Positions 23,273-34,000 of a stretch of 64,000 nt of DNA are shown here, one piece after another; within the stretch, counting starts at the first letter, position 1, and each line of letters begins with the position of its first letter. The DNA comes from Rhynchospora pubera (taxonomy: Eukaryota; Streptophyta; Magnoliopsida; Poales; Cyperaceae): positions 40,659,968 through 40,723,967 of the forward strand of contig CM051461.1 of the NCBI GenBank assembly GCA_028095005.1, given 5' to 3'. Under the pieces are notes generated by a model, which did no database searches, was not told where the DNA came from, and saw nothing but the letters and a program-made list of their open reading frames with translations. Position numbers and translations under genes: made by a program.

Positions 23273-25256
23273 TTAAACATTTTCTACGGCTGCATCAACA
23301 CTACCATGCTTTCTTTCAACACTGTCTACTACTCCTTTGTTCTCCGCATGTCCTTTAATGACATCATCTTCATTTTTCTTTGATTCCCCATAGAGATAAG
23401 AAGCAAACCCCCATACACATAATACCACAGCGACAATTTTCTCGGGCCCGAGATCGTCGCCAAATATAAAAACACCTGCCATCACATTAATAGGCAATAA
23501 TGCCGTCATGCAGATACCGCTGTGTAGAGAGGAGGTTAAATAAATCGTCCCGGCAGTGCCCATGAAGCAGAGCTGCCAGCTCAGAACAGTTGCTCCTAGG
23601 ACAATCCAGTAGGCGGTGGGGCCTAGGTCCCAGTTTTCTTTCCAGTCGTCCATGGTCATCGCCATGCCGGTAGCTGACAGAGCAGTAGCTGCTGCCTCCA
23701 TGACAAACTGCATTTTGTTAATGAACAATAAGAATTGGTTTAATTTTATATGCAAGATGTCCATTTGCTTAACATTTCTTTTATGTGAAAGGACAGCAAC
23801 TTATTGAATTGCTAATAAAGGAAAAAGAAAAAAGAAAGTTTAGTACAAAAAAAGGGGACGGCCAGGTTGGTCAGGTGATTTGACCAATCCCAAGTTTAGG
23901 CCTGAAAAACATTCCTCAAAGTGATGATTAAGAAACACGGTACAGGAGAATTTAAATATGAAATAAATAAAAAAAAATAAGCAGGCGAATAGGGCATTAG
24001 TTTAGATAAAAAATGTAGATTAATCAAGAAGACAGTCCACAGAATTGTTACTTTCAAAATTTAATGAAGTTTATGAAATTTTAGATGCTCGTTAAGAAAA
24101 CTAATTAAGAAAAATTGTCAAACTAATTATAAAAGAAGCTTTAGATGCAAGCCGATAATATCAAAGGTTGCAAGGACCGACGAAACATACTAAATCTTTT
24201 GGTTCGTCCAATTAGGCAAATAGTAATAAGTAGGTTTCCTAGAAGGTACTCTCAAATCAATGGTATTAATTATGTTAACCAAAAGTATTCCAGTAATCAT
24301 GATATATAATTCCAATTGTCCATTTAATTGCCCCTATATCTATCATACACTAATTAAATTCATAAAGGAATTTGCCTTTATTGAAACTTTAACATTACGT
24401 GTACAGCACTATATCTATACTAGAAGCTAGCTAGTTAAGGACCTCAGTGCATATCATATCATAATCATAACATGAAATAACAGACGTATGAACAAGGGAG
24501 AAAAACCCTTTAGTTAATTCCTAATTAATAATATACATCAATTATAAAATCTATTACCTGCACCTCCATCACCATACGGAAGCTGTCAACACCTCGGTAC
24601 ACAATCTCCATTACTGGAAGATAAGCGGCAAACATGAACGCGGCACCAAGTGTAGCTGCAAAGCCAAGGTAATATTGCGTCCAGCTCTCTCCTGGCAATT
24701 TGTCCCCACCAGATGACTTCTGAAATGCGAGGAGTAGCGAACTAAGCGTGATCAATATAACCGCATTGAGATTTGTAAACGTGAGGGGGATTTGAACAAT
24801 AACTGCACTCAACACAAGTGTAAATGCCAACTGCGTTGAGAGAAGAAGCGACGATGTCGATACAGGGAGGTATGATGTGCCGCAAGAAACGAGCAGGTTA
24901 TTGATACCCAACAAGATACCCAGGACGAGAGAGAGGAGGAAGAGATGGCGTGGGAGGTTGAAGCAACGCCGGGAGGTGGAGGAAGGAGAGAGAAAGACTG
25001 GCAAAAGGAAGAGAGGAAACCCGGCAGATTGCACGAGAGTTGCGAGCCAGCGGTTGGATCCTCCATGTTGGAAGTAAAAGCGAGATAGCACACTCGCGAC
25101 AACGGTACCCACAAAGAGACAGATATAGCTTAGAATCTCGAGGAAACGGCGGCAGTGATGGTCTTTTGTAGGAGATGGCAAGGTGTTGTTGTACCTCTCC
25201 TCTGGCTGGAGGAGGTCTGTGGTGGAGTCTGCCTGCTCTTGGGAGTGGATTGCCAT
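23273..25256 (-). CDS. PUP: Purine permease (PUP family)
   Basis: Membrane carrier of the plant PUP branch of the drug/metabolite transporter superfamily. Family members import purines, cytokinin bases or related heterocycles; the substrate of this one is not deducible. Two exons on the minus strand: 25256-24558 (residues 1-233) and 23707-23273 (234-377), joined in phase 0 across an 850-bp intron with CAG|GTAATA donor and ATGCAG acceptor. The product is 377 aa, usual for the family. A hydrophilic N-terminus of about 40 residues precedes about ten hydrophobic segments. Family-typical stretches include FYFQHGGSNRWLATLVQSAG, LLVSCGTSYLPVSTSSLL, GFAATLGAAFMFAAYLPVME, then WELxxx-replacing WIVLGATVLSWQLCFMGTAG, and finally the C-terminal segment ALLPINVMAGVFIFGDDLGP. 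The intron falls directly after MVMEVQ, in the loop between two membrane segments. The ATG follows an AG-repeat leader. No frameshift or missing segment is seen. The individual PUP number is not assignable. Confidence 0.94.
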
Positions 25257-26646
25257 ATTTTTGTAGTGAGATAGTGAGATAGAGAAAGAGAGAGAGAGAG
25301 AGAGAGACTGGATTAATTGGTGGGGAGAGAGGAAGGAGAAGAGATTGGATTAATTGGTAGTTAGGAGTGATTTGGGGGAGGATCTGAATTAAGTAATGAA
25401 GTTAGTGGTTAATTTTTAATTAAATATAGAGATTTTTTCTTTACCCTGTCGATATAATATATTCGATGTCTTTTTCTTTATTTCTAGCGAGGCAATTTAT
25501 TATTTGATGAGGAGACTAGGCAATGTACATGGTCAGATAATATATGGAATCATACTTCTTTAGGTTTAATAAAACCCAAGACAAGATTTTGACATGATTC
25601 TGCGAGCCTCTTATTTGCCGGATTGTTCAAGCATTCAACTAACATCAAGCAATTGTACACTGATTAATTCAAGTACAACAATGATTAATGACTAATGATA
25701 TACGAACTAATGATGTGTGATTAGGTGCTATATAGCATTCAATATTGCACGTGGGGGCTAATGTGTTGATATGAGAAAGATTACAGCCATGGATTAAGGA
25801 ATTCTTGTTGGAGCCTTGATTTAAAAACGAAGCAGAAGTGTAGGAGAGATTTCATTTCTTTTTCTTGGTGTTTGTTTTGATGATGAGATCGAGGAACCAT
25901 TTCATAAATTAAGCGACAGTCATACTTCGATGAAATTATCAATTAGGTGCATGACAGCATCATATGACTGAGATTTACTTTTAAGGCCGAAAGATTGACT
26001 ATTGAGAAATATAGTTCTGGAACGGGCTTAATTTTTATTTAATTTTCATAGCATTAGTTGAGAACGCGATCTAATTAATATTATTCTTACAAAGAGAATA
26101 ATCTATTTTAGATCCCTCAATTTAAAAATTATTTTGGTTTGAGAAAGTCAAACAATTACACATGGTTCAACCAAATTTCATGACCATTTTGTTGGTACAC
26201 TCAGCCCTCTAATAGTAAAATCAGCAATGCCTAAGCATAGACGGACGAGGAAATTCTTCCGAAAGTCATTAATTATAATATTAATTAATGCACTAATATG
26301 AACAGAATCAAAACAGCGAGGTAAGTAATTATAATTAAATAAATAAAGAGTTAGTCAGTTAGACTTGATTAAGCAGTGCATGGTAGCTTTAGGACATGCT
26401 TGATTAAACTCAAAAATTCAAAATAGTCTTTTTATTTGTTGGGCTACATCAGCCTAGTATGATTTATGCGATGGGAATGGGCCTTAATAATTCATATAAT
26501 CATATTGAAGCTCAAACAGGCTAGAGGCCTAGAGTGCTTGATATCATTGGGCTTAAGATGCATTTGTTAACACATTTTATTTATGTGCATGTGTGTTTGG
26601 TGTGGTGTGGACATCTGGTGGTGCAACAAAAGAACCATTTGTTTAT
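25257..26646. other. Upstream region of the purine permease and intergenic DNA
   Basis: Contains the AG-rich leader next to the start codon and otherwise AT-rich DNA. No TATA box can be assigned with confidence and no other gene is seen. Confidence 0.5.
25281..25308 (-). repeat. (AG/CT)n tract in the permease 5' leader
   Basis: AG run on the plus strand, that is (CT)n in the permease sense strand, 25-52 bp upstream of its ATG. CT-rich tracts are common in plant core promoters and 5' UTRs. Confidence 0.85.
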
Positions 26647-27048
26647 GAGAAATGCTAGAGTCTAATATATTGGACGGATGGACTCCATCCAATACGTTCG
26701 TTTTCACGTTTTTAAATTTTAAATAATCGATCCGAACCGTTCAATATATTCTCCATATTGAAAACTTATAAGAAACCAATTTTTTTATTTTTCGAAATTT
26801 TTTACTATTTTTTTGGTAATTTTAGAAAATCGTTGTTATTGGACGATCCATAATGTTTATATCATGAATTTTCAAAAATATAAAAAAATAATAAAAAAAT
26901 TGGAAAAATGTAAAAATTGGTTTTTGGTAAGTTTTCAATATGGAGAATATATTGAACGATTTGGATCGGTCATTTAAAATTTAAAAACGTGAAAACGATC
27001 ATATTGGACGGACCCATCCGTCCTATATATAGGACACTAGCATTTCTC
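26647..27048. mobile_element. Foldback MITE with long inverted halves
   Basis: Starts GAGAAATGCTAG and ends CTAGCATTTCTC. The inverted similarity extends deep into both halves: for example AACGTTCGTTTTCACG-like text, TCAATATATTCTCCATATTG and its complement CAATATGGAGAATATATTGA, and ATTGGACGGA on each side. About 400 bp, non-coding, and able to form one long hairpin. No clear target duplication, so superfamily (possibly Mutator-like) is unassigned. Confidence 0.8.
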
Positions 27049-27309
27049 TTTGCAATTTTTAGATTTTAGGAGCATGAAAATATATACACATTTTTATGAA
27101 AATACATACTAAATATATACACATTTTTATTAAAATAAGCATGAAAATTACACAAAAATCTCAAATCACACGGGTGCACCTGTGGCTCCGCCACTGTGCA
27201 AGAGAACCATCGTGTTTGTGAAAGAGTGGAGGGTCAGGTGTGTGTATTAGAAATTCTTGTTTTTTTGGATAAACTAGATAGAGGCTATCCAGTGAAAATA
27301 AAAAGAAGG

Positions 27310-28210
27310 GTGATATAGATTTATGCCACTGCAAATATTTGAAATTAGGAATATGCCATCACTAAACGACAAATTATTTTTTTGCCATTATAAAATAATA
27401 AAAATTAGTTTTTTTACCATCGGACAATTATATGACGACTTTACCCTTTTAAATATGTCACTATAAAACTTAATAATTAGTAATATGCCATCACAAAAGA
27501 TATAATTTATTTTATGTCATTATTAATCATTAATAATTAGTTTTACGCTACTGCAAAATAACAAAATTATTTTATGCCACTAATGCAAAAAATAGTGGCA
27601 TATATCTAATTGGTCATTTAACAATGGCCATAATTCTAATCTTAAAATTAAAAAGATTACATTTTTAAGATTTATTTACAATAATATTCTTGTAACGATT
27701 TTTTTCAAGTAAGTAATTTTGGATTATTAAACTATAAAATACTCTTTGTATACATTTTTCCCACTATAATGCTCTTTGTATAATATTCTTGCTTTTCACG
27801 TAAGTTATTTTCTTAGGGCTAACTCGTATGAAGTCTACTTTCTTGTTCTTACCTCACTGTTTAACTTTGTAATTACCTTTTATGGTCGTACGAATTTTCC
27901 TTTCTTTTTTTTTTTCTTTTTCTGCCTTCCTGGCTCCTGTAAAACTTTGTAAACCTTTATGGTCGTACGAATTTTCCTTTCTGAGGGCGCGTGTGTTTTT
28001 AGAGTTTGTTTTTAATGGAGTAATTTGGTCATTTAAAAAAATTAATGATAAATTTGGTAATGACATTTTTAGAATTTAGTATGTTTTTTGAGAAATAGTG
28101 GCATAAAACTAATTTTAGCAATTCTATAATGGCATAAATTTAATTAGCAATTTAAAGATGATATTTTTCTAATTAACAAAATAGACGATGGCATGAAACT
28201 AATTATCTCT
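27310..28210. repeat. AT-rich repeat region with recurring ATGCCACT/AGTGGCAT motifs
   Basis: The left third repeats TTATGCCACTGC, ATATGCCATCAC and TTTGCCATTATAA. The right part (about 28085-28205) carries the inverse forms AGTGGCATAAAACTAATT and GATGGCATGAAACTAATT. The inverted arrangement suggests a decayed TIR element. The middle holds a duplicated segment listed separately. Confidence 0.5.
27863..27982. repeat. Two copies of a ~42-bp segment, 80 bp apart
   Basis: AACTTTGTAA...CCTTT followed by ATGGTCGTACGAATTTTCC occurs at 27863-27905 and 27943-27982, differing by small indels. A pyrimidine-rich tract separates them. Confidence 0.85.
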
Positions 28211-30275
28211 AAAAAGAAAGAAAAAAAGAAAAAAAGAAAAAAGAAAGCACCCAAACACAGCATGTTAAGTCCAAACAACCAAAGTACAGGCGTTAGCAGT
28301 ATTAGAAATTCTTGTTACTTTGGTCGAACCAACAAAATTTCAGTAAAATCAGTCCCTGTCAAAGTTTTCTAAAAAAAAAATGTTCCTGTAAACTGAAGGA
28401 TTTTAAAAGTTTAATTATAGTGGATCAGTTACAATCCGCACAGTTCAATTAAATTGATATACACCTGCCCGGAAATATTTTCCAATTGCGTTTGTATGAT
28501 TATTCTAAGGGATGCAAATCTGATCCTGTTTTGTGCTCTCTCCCTTTCACAATCTATACCCTTATGTCACTTTAATTTTTTTGTTTCTAATATAAAATTG
28601 ATGGAATTTCTTTTCATTTCTAGTAAATTTGACGGAATTTTGCCACAAATCAAAGTAATATTTTCTAGGGAAGATGCTTGATTGCATGTTAGTCTAAGTT
28701 ATGATGAGATATAGCTCATGCAGAATCATTTCTTGATAAGAAGGGAATAGAATATAGGGAACACGCATCAATTATCCTAGTGATGGATTCTTTCTAGGTC
28801 TTGGGCATGCTACCTGACCAATTAATTAGCATGTTAGCTTTTTTTTATGATTGGAACTTGTATGCAAATGTATTACTTCCAAAAGCTGATGTTCATCAAA
28901 TGTATAGCTTTTTTATACATCAAGTAGATTTTGACATATTTCAAGGATTACACCACATGACTACGGTAAAAAGTCGTGCACCGCCAAAATTAATATTGAA
29001 TAATTTTACCGAGAAATCACACTACTAAAAGTAAATGTAACAGTTAGTGTGATAAAAAAAAAAATTACATACGCAGCGCATTCAGAGTTTGATGTGCAAT
29101 CCGTGAAAATCTCTGTTTCAAATGTCCACACAGTCGATCAAATTGATAAATGTGAATCAGCATATCAAATTTTTTAGCAAACTAAATTTTATAATTTTTA
29201 AAGTTTTTACAATTTTATTGGTTGAATGAAAAAATGACGATGCAAATGGTTATGCCGTTTTCTTTCTTTATTCGACAAAATAGTTTTTTTTAAAGAAAAA
29301 GTAATACTTGTTAATACATATTTTTCTTGTAAATATAATATCTAAAAAAATGTAAAAGAAAAAAGAGAATTGTAGCAAATTATCAATCTACTTCTACAAC
29401 AACTCAAGGAGAAAATACGTTCCCATGAAAGATGCTTCAAATAAATTTGGTATATATACCTTCAAGTTTACTAATTTATTTTGTGACGTGATGAAAAATA
29501 AAGTGTGATGTCAAATTATCAATAATGTTCTTCTCTCTCTAGAAGCAGGCCCACTCCTCTAGAGCCCCTGCTTGTACAGGAGGTACAGAGAGCATCTGTC
29601 TTTTGACTGAGTACTGTTCAAGATGCATGCTACCAACACATGCACAAGAACAAGCTTATTAATGCCGAAAAATATGGGTCTTCTGACAAGAGGTTTGTTC
29701 CCTCTTGAGTGAACCTCATTCTGCTTCTACTTGCAGTTGATTGCCCCACATATGCCAAGACATGCTTGTCAATTTTGTTTTTGTGGTTTTCTCACTACAC
29801 TAACAGAGCAGAAGCCACTTTCAGAACAGAAGCGTTTTGCTATTTTGTTTTTGGAGTTATTTTAACTGCAATCAGAGACCAAAATATTTTATGCCATTTT
29901 TTTTTTGGATTTTTGTTGCTAAACCTCCACACCAGACAATTTGCTATTCAGTAGAGAATTTTGACTTGAGCTCAGCTGAGTTGGTTTTAGAGCGGTTTGG
30001 CGCTCTCCAATTGCACATGTAAGACAATAAATGTGAAGCACAATTTGTATCATAGTGAAAAATTCTCTTGATAATCAAGTCCCTTATATACTTGATCAAA
30101 TCCTTGCACAGTTGCACAACATTCCATTTAAAATGTCGCTGATGTATTGTATACTAGAGCTAGAACGATACGAGTTATTCGCATTAGGAATAGTTTTAAC
30201 GGTCCAATCTGTACTGAATGCTTTAGAAACACCAATGTACCAATAAGATGATTTTTAATTAGAAATTCTTGGTAG
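28211..30275. other. Intergenic DNA, nothing recognised
   Basis: Several open frames of 61-81 codons occur (for example 28454-28681 and 29709-29954), but they lack domains and are not linked by plausible splice sites into a gene I recognise. Confidence 0.5.
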
Positions 30276-30432
30276 GGCTCCGTTTGGATAAGCGTGGGAA
30301 GAAGGGAAAAAGGGAAGAAGTGAGAAGAAGTATTGGGAAGTGTGTAACTTTGTGAAGAGTTTGAATTGTTTATAATATTTTTTCTTTCCTTCTTCCTTCT
30401 TCTTGCTTCTTCTCAACGCATCCAAACGCCAC
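30276..30432. mobile_element. Tourist-like MITE, copy 6, TSD TAG
   Basis: Starts GGCTCCGTTTGGATAAGCG and ends GCATCCAAACGCCAC, flanked by TAG at 30273-30275 and 30433-30435. Contains GTGTAACTTTGTGAAGAGTT. Abuts the hAT MITE at 30443. Confidence 0.85.
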
Positions 30433-30442
30433 TAGTAATAAG

Positions 30443-30606
30443 CAGTATTTTAAAAACCGGACCGGCCGGTTGAACCGCAAATCGGAGGTCTCTCTGTTTC
30501 CGGTTTAATTGGAAAAAATCTGGTTCGACCACGGTTAAACCAATAAACCGGTCGACCCAATGGCCTTGCCGGTTCATCAGTTGCCGGTCCGATTTTCAAA
30601 ACATTG
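30443..30606. mobile_element. hAT-type MITE, 164 bp, 7/8 TSD
   Basis: Starts CAGTATTTTAAAAACCGGAC. The right end, read in reverse complement, starts CAATGTTTTGAAAATCGGAC. Flanks GTAATAAG (30435-30442) and CTAATAAG (30607-30614) match at 7 of 8. The interior is GC-richer than its surroundings, with repeated CCGG-containing motifs. Confidence 0.85.
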
Positions 30607-30739
30607 CTAATAAGACGAGTTGAAACTAAGATTCAGGTATCTAAGCTAAAAACGGCACGGTGGAATTCTAATAGTTAGGAAATAGAATGGTCGCTTATTG
30701 GAGCAATATCATAAATGTTATTAGTATCCTTAATTTTAA

Positions 30740-32202
30740 GGGAAAATTGGCTATATACCCCTCAAATCCTTCTTGTTCGGATATATACCCCTCATTTTTT
30801 TTCCAAATGGATGGATCCCCCTCTAATCCTCCTAATTAAGAAAATATATCCTTTTTATCAATTCCGATTTTCATTTAATTTCTGAAAATCAATTCGAAAT
30901 TTGTAAGACAAAAATACCCCTACCCTTTCATGTTCATTTATTCACGCCAATCTGTTGGGGAGTTGCTTTTTACACGGTCCTAATTTACAATGCACGATAA
31001 AAATTTTCAAATGACAAAAATACCCTTTTGTTATATATTTCCTCGTGATTGAACCATCGAGAGGATCTCGAACACTAAAAATTAGCGAGTACACAATTTC
31101 TCAAGAAAGTTGACATCAACCCCTTCTAATTAAAAAATTAATCAAGCAAATCTCAAAATTAGAAGGGATAGATAATAGGGACAAAGAAATAGCCCTAATT
31201 TCTCAACAAGCACCGTAAAGAAAAGAAAAAAAGTGTTTAACCTTGTTGTTCCGGGCATGGAGGTGCGGAGGTGAATCCCTTGTTAGTAAATCTGCTCTGG
31301 GAAGAGATAGTGAGAATCATGAATAAGGAGAGTAAAGGAGAGCTCGATAGGAACTTAAGGCAGAAGCAGTGTGTAGAGATTGGAGACAGAAATTTCTAGG
31401 TTAGGTAGGGATATTTTTGTCATTTGAAAATTTTTACCGTGCATTGCAAATTATGACCGTGTAAAAAGCAACTCCCAATCTGTTGAGTGATTTAAGAAAG
31501 GAAATACAAATCAGATAAAAAGAAAACACAAAATTCCAAATCATTTCTTTTTAAATCGCCAGGGAGAATTAAATGTCTCTTCTCTAGTGCTCCTTGATTA
31601 ATTTTGAAGGACACCTGTGCAATTGATTTGCATTACAATAGGTGTGATTCATCCTGCTCAATAGATATGATTTCATCTATATTTCGATACCGATTATAAA
31701 AGGAGGAAGAAAAGGTGTAATTTCACCTCAAGAGAACCTTTATATTGGCTCTCGATGTGAGACAATTTTTGCTCATTTTCTTTACTCCTAAACAAATGAG
31801 ATTGTAAGCAAATTTTAGCAATCTTATTTCTTTAAGCTAGTATATCATATGCAATATGTCTTTGTGAGCCACGATTGAACATAACAAAAATTTTATGATT
31901 AATATGACATTGCATCAGGCATCGCCCAAGCACCAGTAAGGGGTATACGATCCGAATTATGAAAAAAAGTTGCGGAGGGAACAATAACGGTTAGGGATCT
32001 GAGAGGATTTGATGTGGATAAAGGGCATTTTGGTCTTAAAATTTTCAAATTGATTTTCAGAAATTAAATGACAGTCGAAATTGATAAAAAGGATATATTT
32101 ATGTAACTAAGAGGATTTGAGGGGGATCCATCCAATTTGAAAAAAAATGAGGGGTATATATCCGGACAAAAAAAAATTGAGGGGTATGTAGCCAATTTTC
32201 CC
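30740..32202. mobile_element. Mutator-like element (outer), 9-bp TSD TAATTTTAA
   Basis: Terminal inverted repeats of about 160 bp: GGGAAAATTGGCTATATACC at the left, and at the right its complement ending GTAGCCAATTTTCCC. Exact 9-bp duplication TAATTTTAA at 30731-30739 and 32203-32211. Long TIRs plus a 9-bp duplication define a Mutator-like element. It is non-autonomous, with no transposase frame. It contains a second complete MULE (30958-31476). Confidence 0.95.
30958..31476. mobile_element. Mutator-like element (nested), 9-bp TSD AATCTGTTG
   Basis: Ends GGGAGTTGCTTTTTACACGG and CCGTGTAAAAAGCAACTCCC are perfect complements. Similarity continues to about 65-70 bp (CTAATTTACAATGCACG against CGTGCATTGCAAATTA). 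Exact 9-bp duplication AATCTGTTG at 30949-30957 and 31477-31485. 519 bp, non-coding, lying wholly inside the outer MULE. Confidence 0.96.
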
Positions 32203-32294
32203 TAATTTTAAATTAACATTCAGTTATACTAGTATTTCCGCAACTAACAATTTTTGCTTATCCTCACCTTCTCTCCCCTAGCTTTTCCTGTTAT

Positions 32295-32462
32295 GGGTGC
32301 GTTTGGATAGGTGTGGGAAGAAGAGAAGAAGGGAAGAAGTGGGAAGAAGTATTGGGAAGTGTGTAACTTTGTGAAGAGTTTGGATTGTTTATAATTTTTT
32401 ATTGGCCTTCTTCCTTCTTCCTTCTTCCTTCTTCCTTCTTCCAACCCCATCCAAACAAAGGC
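32295..32462. mobile_element. Tourist-like MITE, copy 7
   Basis: Starts GGGTGCGTTTGGATAGG and ends CCCCATCCAAACAAAGGC. Shares GTGTAACTTTGTGAAGAGTT with copy 6, plus purine-rich GGGAAGAAG and pyrimidine-rich CTTCCTTCTTC subterminal tracts. No matching trinucleotide flank is certain. Confidence 0.82.
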
Positions 32463-32904
32463 ATAGAACATAACCTCAGTGAGAATGTAATTTCGAGTTA
32501 GAATTTAAGATTTTAGTTCATATCTCATGGTTGCTTGAGCAAAAGGGGTCGCCTAGAATCACATATGCAGAAATTCAACAAAAAAAAATTTTAGTAGAAC
32601 GATCAAGTAGGAAAAAAAGTAGTTTGGCACGGGGAGCAGAACTATAGTTTAGCATCAAATTTATCATATGCGAAATTTGTGACCTGAGAACAAATTTGCT
32701 TGGGGACAAAAATATTTGTTGAAATAGTACTGTAGAAAAAAAAATTGTATAAATATATATATTCCCGTGAATTTTAAAAAGAAAAATGATTTGTCTTGTT
32801 GAGAATAATTTCGTCTTTGGCTTGTTCGTCAATGACAGCACGTCATGTCATATGAAACACCCAAGTTATTTGAACGAGTGCAGTATCTATTATGCATGCC
32901 TACG

Positions 32905-33237
32905 CAGTGGCGAAGCCAAGGGGGACTGGCAAGGGCCAGGCCCCCCTAATAATTAGAATTTTGTAAATAATATATTAATTTATTAAGATAAATTTATATA
33001 GTTAAGTTTAATGGGTCTCTTCTAGACTCAATATATTATAATAAATTTATATAGTTAAGTTTCATGGGCCTCCTCTAGACTCAAAATATTATACTCAATG
33101 ATATTTTGGTTAATAAAAATTAACGGTTGTTGGTATTGTTTTAGATAATCAATACTTAAACTTGTAATTCTCTTGGTTCTCAATTTCATTTAGTCAGATT
33201 TTGGCCCTGTCATTTTTCAATTCTGGCTTCGCCACTG
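32905..33237. mobile_element. hAT-type MITE, 333 bp, with 8-bp TSD
   Basis: Starts CAGTGGCGAAGCCAAG and ends CTGGCTTCGCCACTG. Exact 8-bp duplication TGCCTACG at 32897-32904 and 33238-33245. Non-coding. A ~50-bp segment containing TTTATATAGTTAAGTTT is duplicated inside. Confidence 0.95.
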
Positions 33238-33604
33238 TGCCTACGGGCTTTTTTTTATTTACCAAAAAAAAAAAAATTGCGGGTTCTATTTAATTTTTTT
33301 TATGTTGTTTCAAAACTTGCGTATTAATTTTTACATATTTTCTTATGTCTTATGTAGTTCTACTTTTAGCGGATTTCTTGACAAACCACTTTGAATAAAA
33401 AAATAGAACAAACTAAAATTTGATGAAATACGACAGAAAATAGTGGATGACGTCACGATGATGGAAGTAGAGCGCTTTTTAATTTGTGGCGCCAGTCTAG
33501 TAGCAGGGCTGCCATATTGTTCGGGCAGCATAACATCATGGCTGTTAATAATAGAAAAAAATTTACTAGTTATACAAATTGTTCTGACCAGTCTTATAAT
33601 AATA

Positions 33605-34000
33605 ATATTAAAACATCCCCTAACGTTCCAAACCGCAACGGAATGAATCATTCTATTTACCGTTCCGTTCCATCAACGGTGTGGCCATTCCATTTCGTTT
33701 TCCGTTCTGTTTCAAAAAACGAAATGTCATTTCATTCCATTATTCGTTCCGTCCAAACGGAACAGAACAATTTATTTTTACACTAACTGCACTATTTGTC
33801 GAAACGGAAGCCAAATAGACCATTTCAGTTACCGTTCTGTTTCTGCAACGGTATGTTCTCTCATTCTGTTTACCATTTCATTTCTGGAAACGAAATAGTT
33901 TTTTGTATCATTAACCGTTCCGTTTGGACAGAACGTCCACGGAAAACAAAAAGGGTAAACGGTAAACAGTATACCTTCGCCAGGCTGACCCCATACACAT
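33605..34000. mobile_element. CGTTCCG/CGTTTCG-rich element, hAT-like family
   Basis: Dense ACCGTTCCGT, CGTTTCG and AACGGAA motifs in both orientations, as in the element at 46428-46736. Exact ends and target duplication were not found. Open frames across it (33443-33646, 33484-33786, 33796-34011) are motif artefacts. Confidence 0.55.

Noticed and set aside
26638..27057. TTTGTTTAT and TTTGCAATT as a 9-bp duplication of the foldback MITE
   Set aside because: Only about five of nine positions match, no better than expected in AT-rich DNA.
26618..27230. Similar flanks GCAACAAAAGAACCATTTG and GCAAGAGAACCATCGTG as a target duplication of a larger element
   Set aside because: Too long and too diverged for any transposon target duplication. 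Possibly an old local duplication, and the inner MITE ends do not coincide with it.
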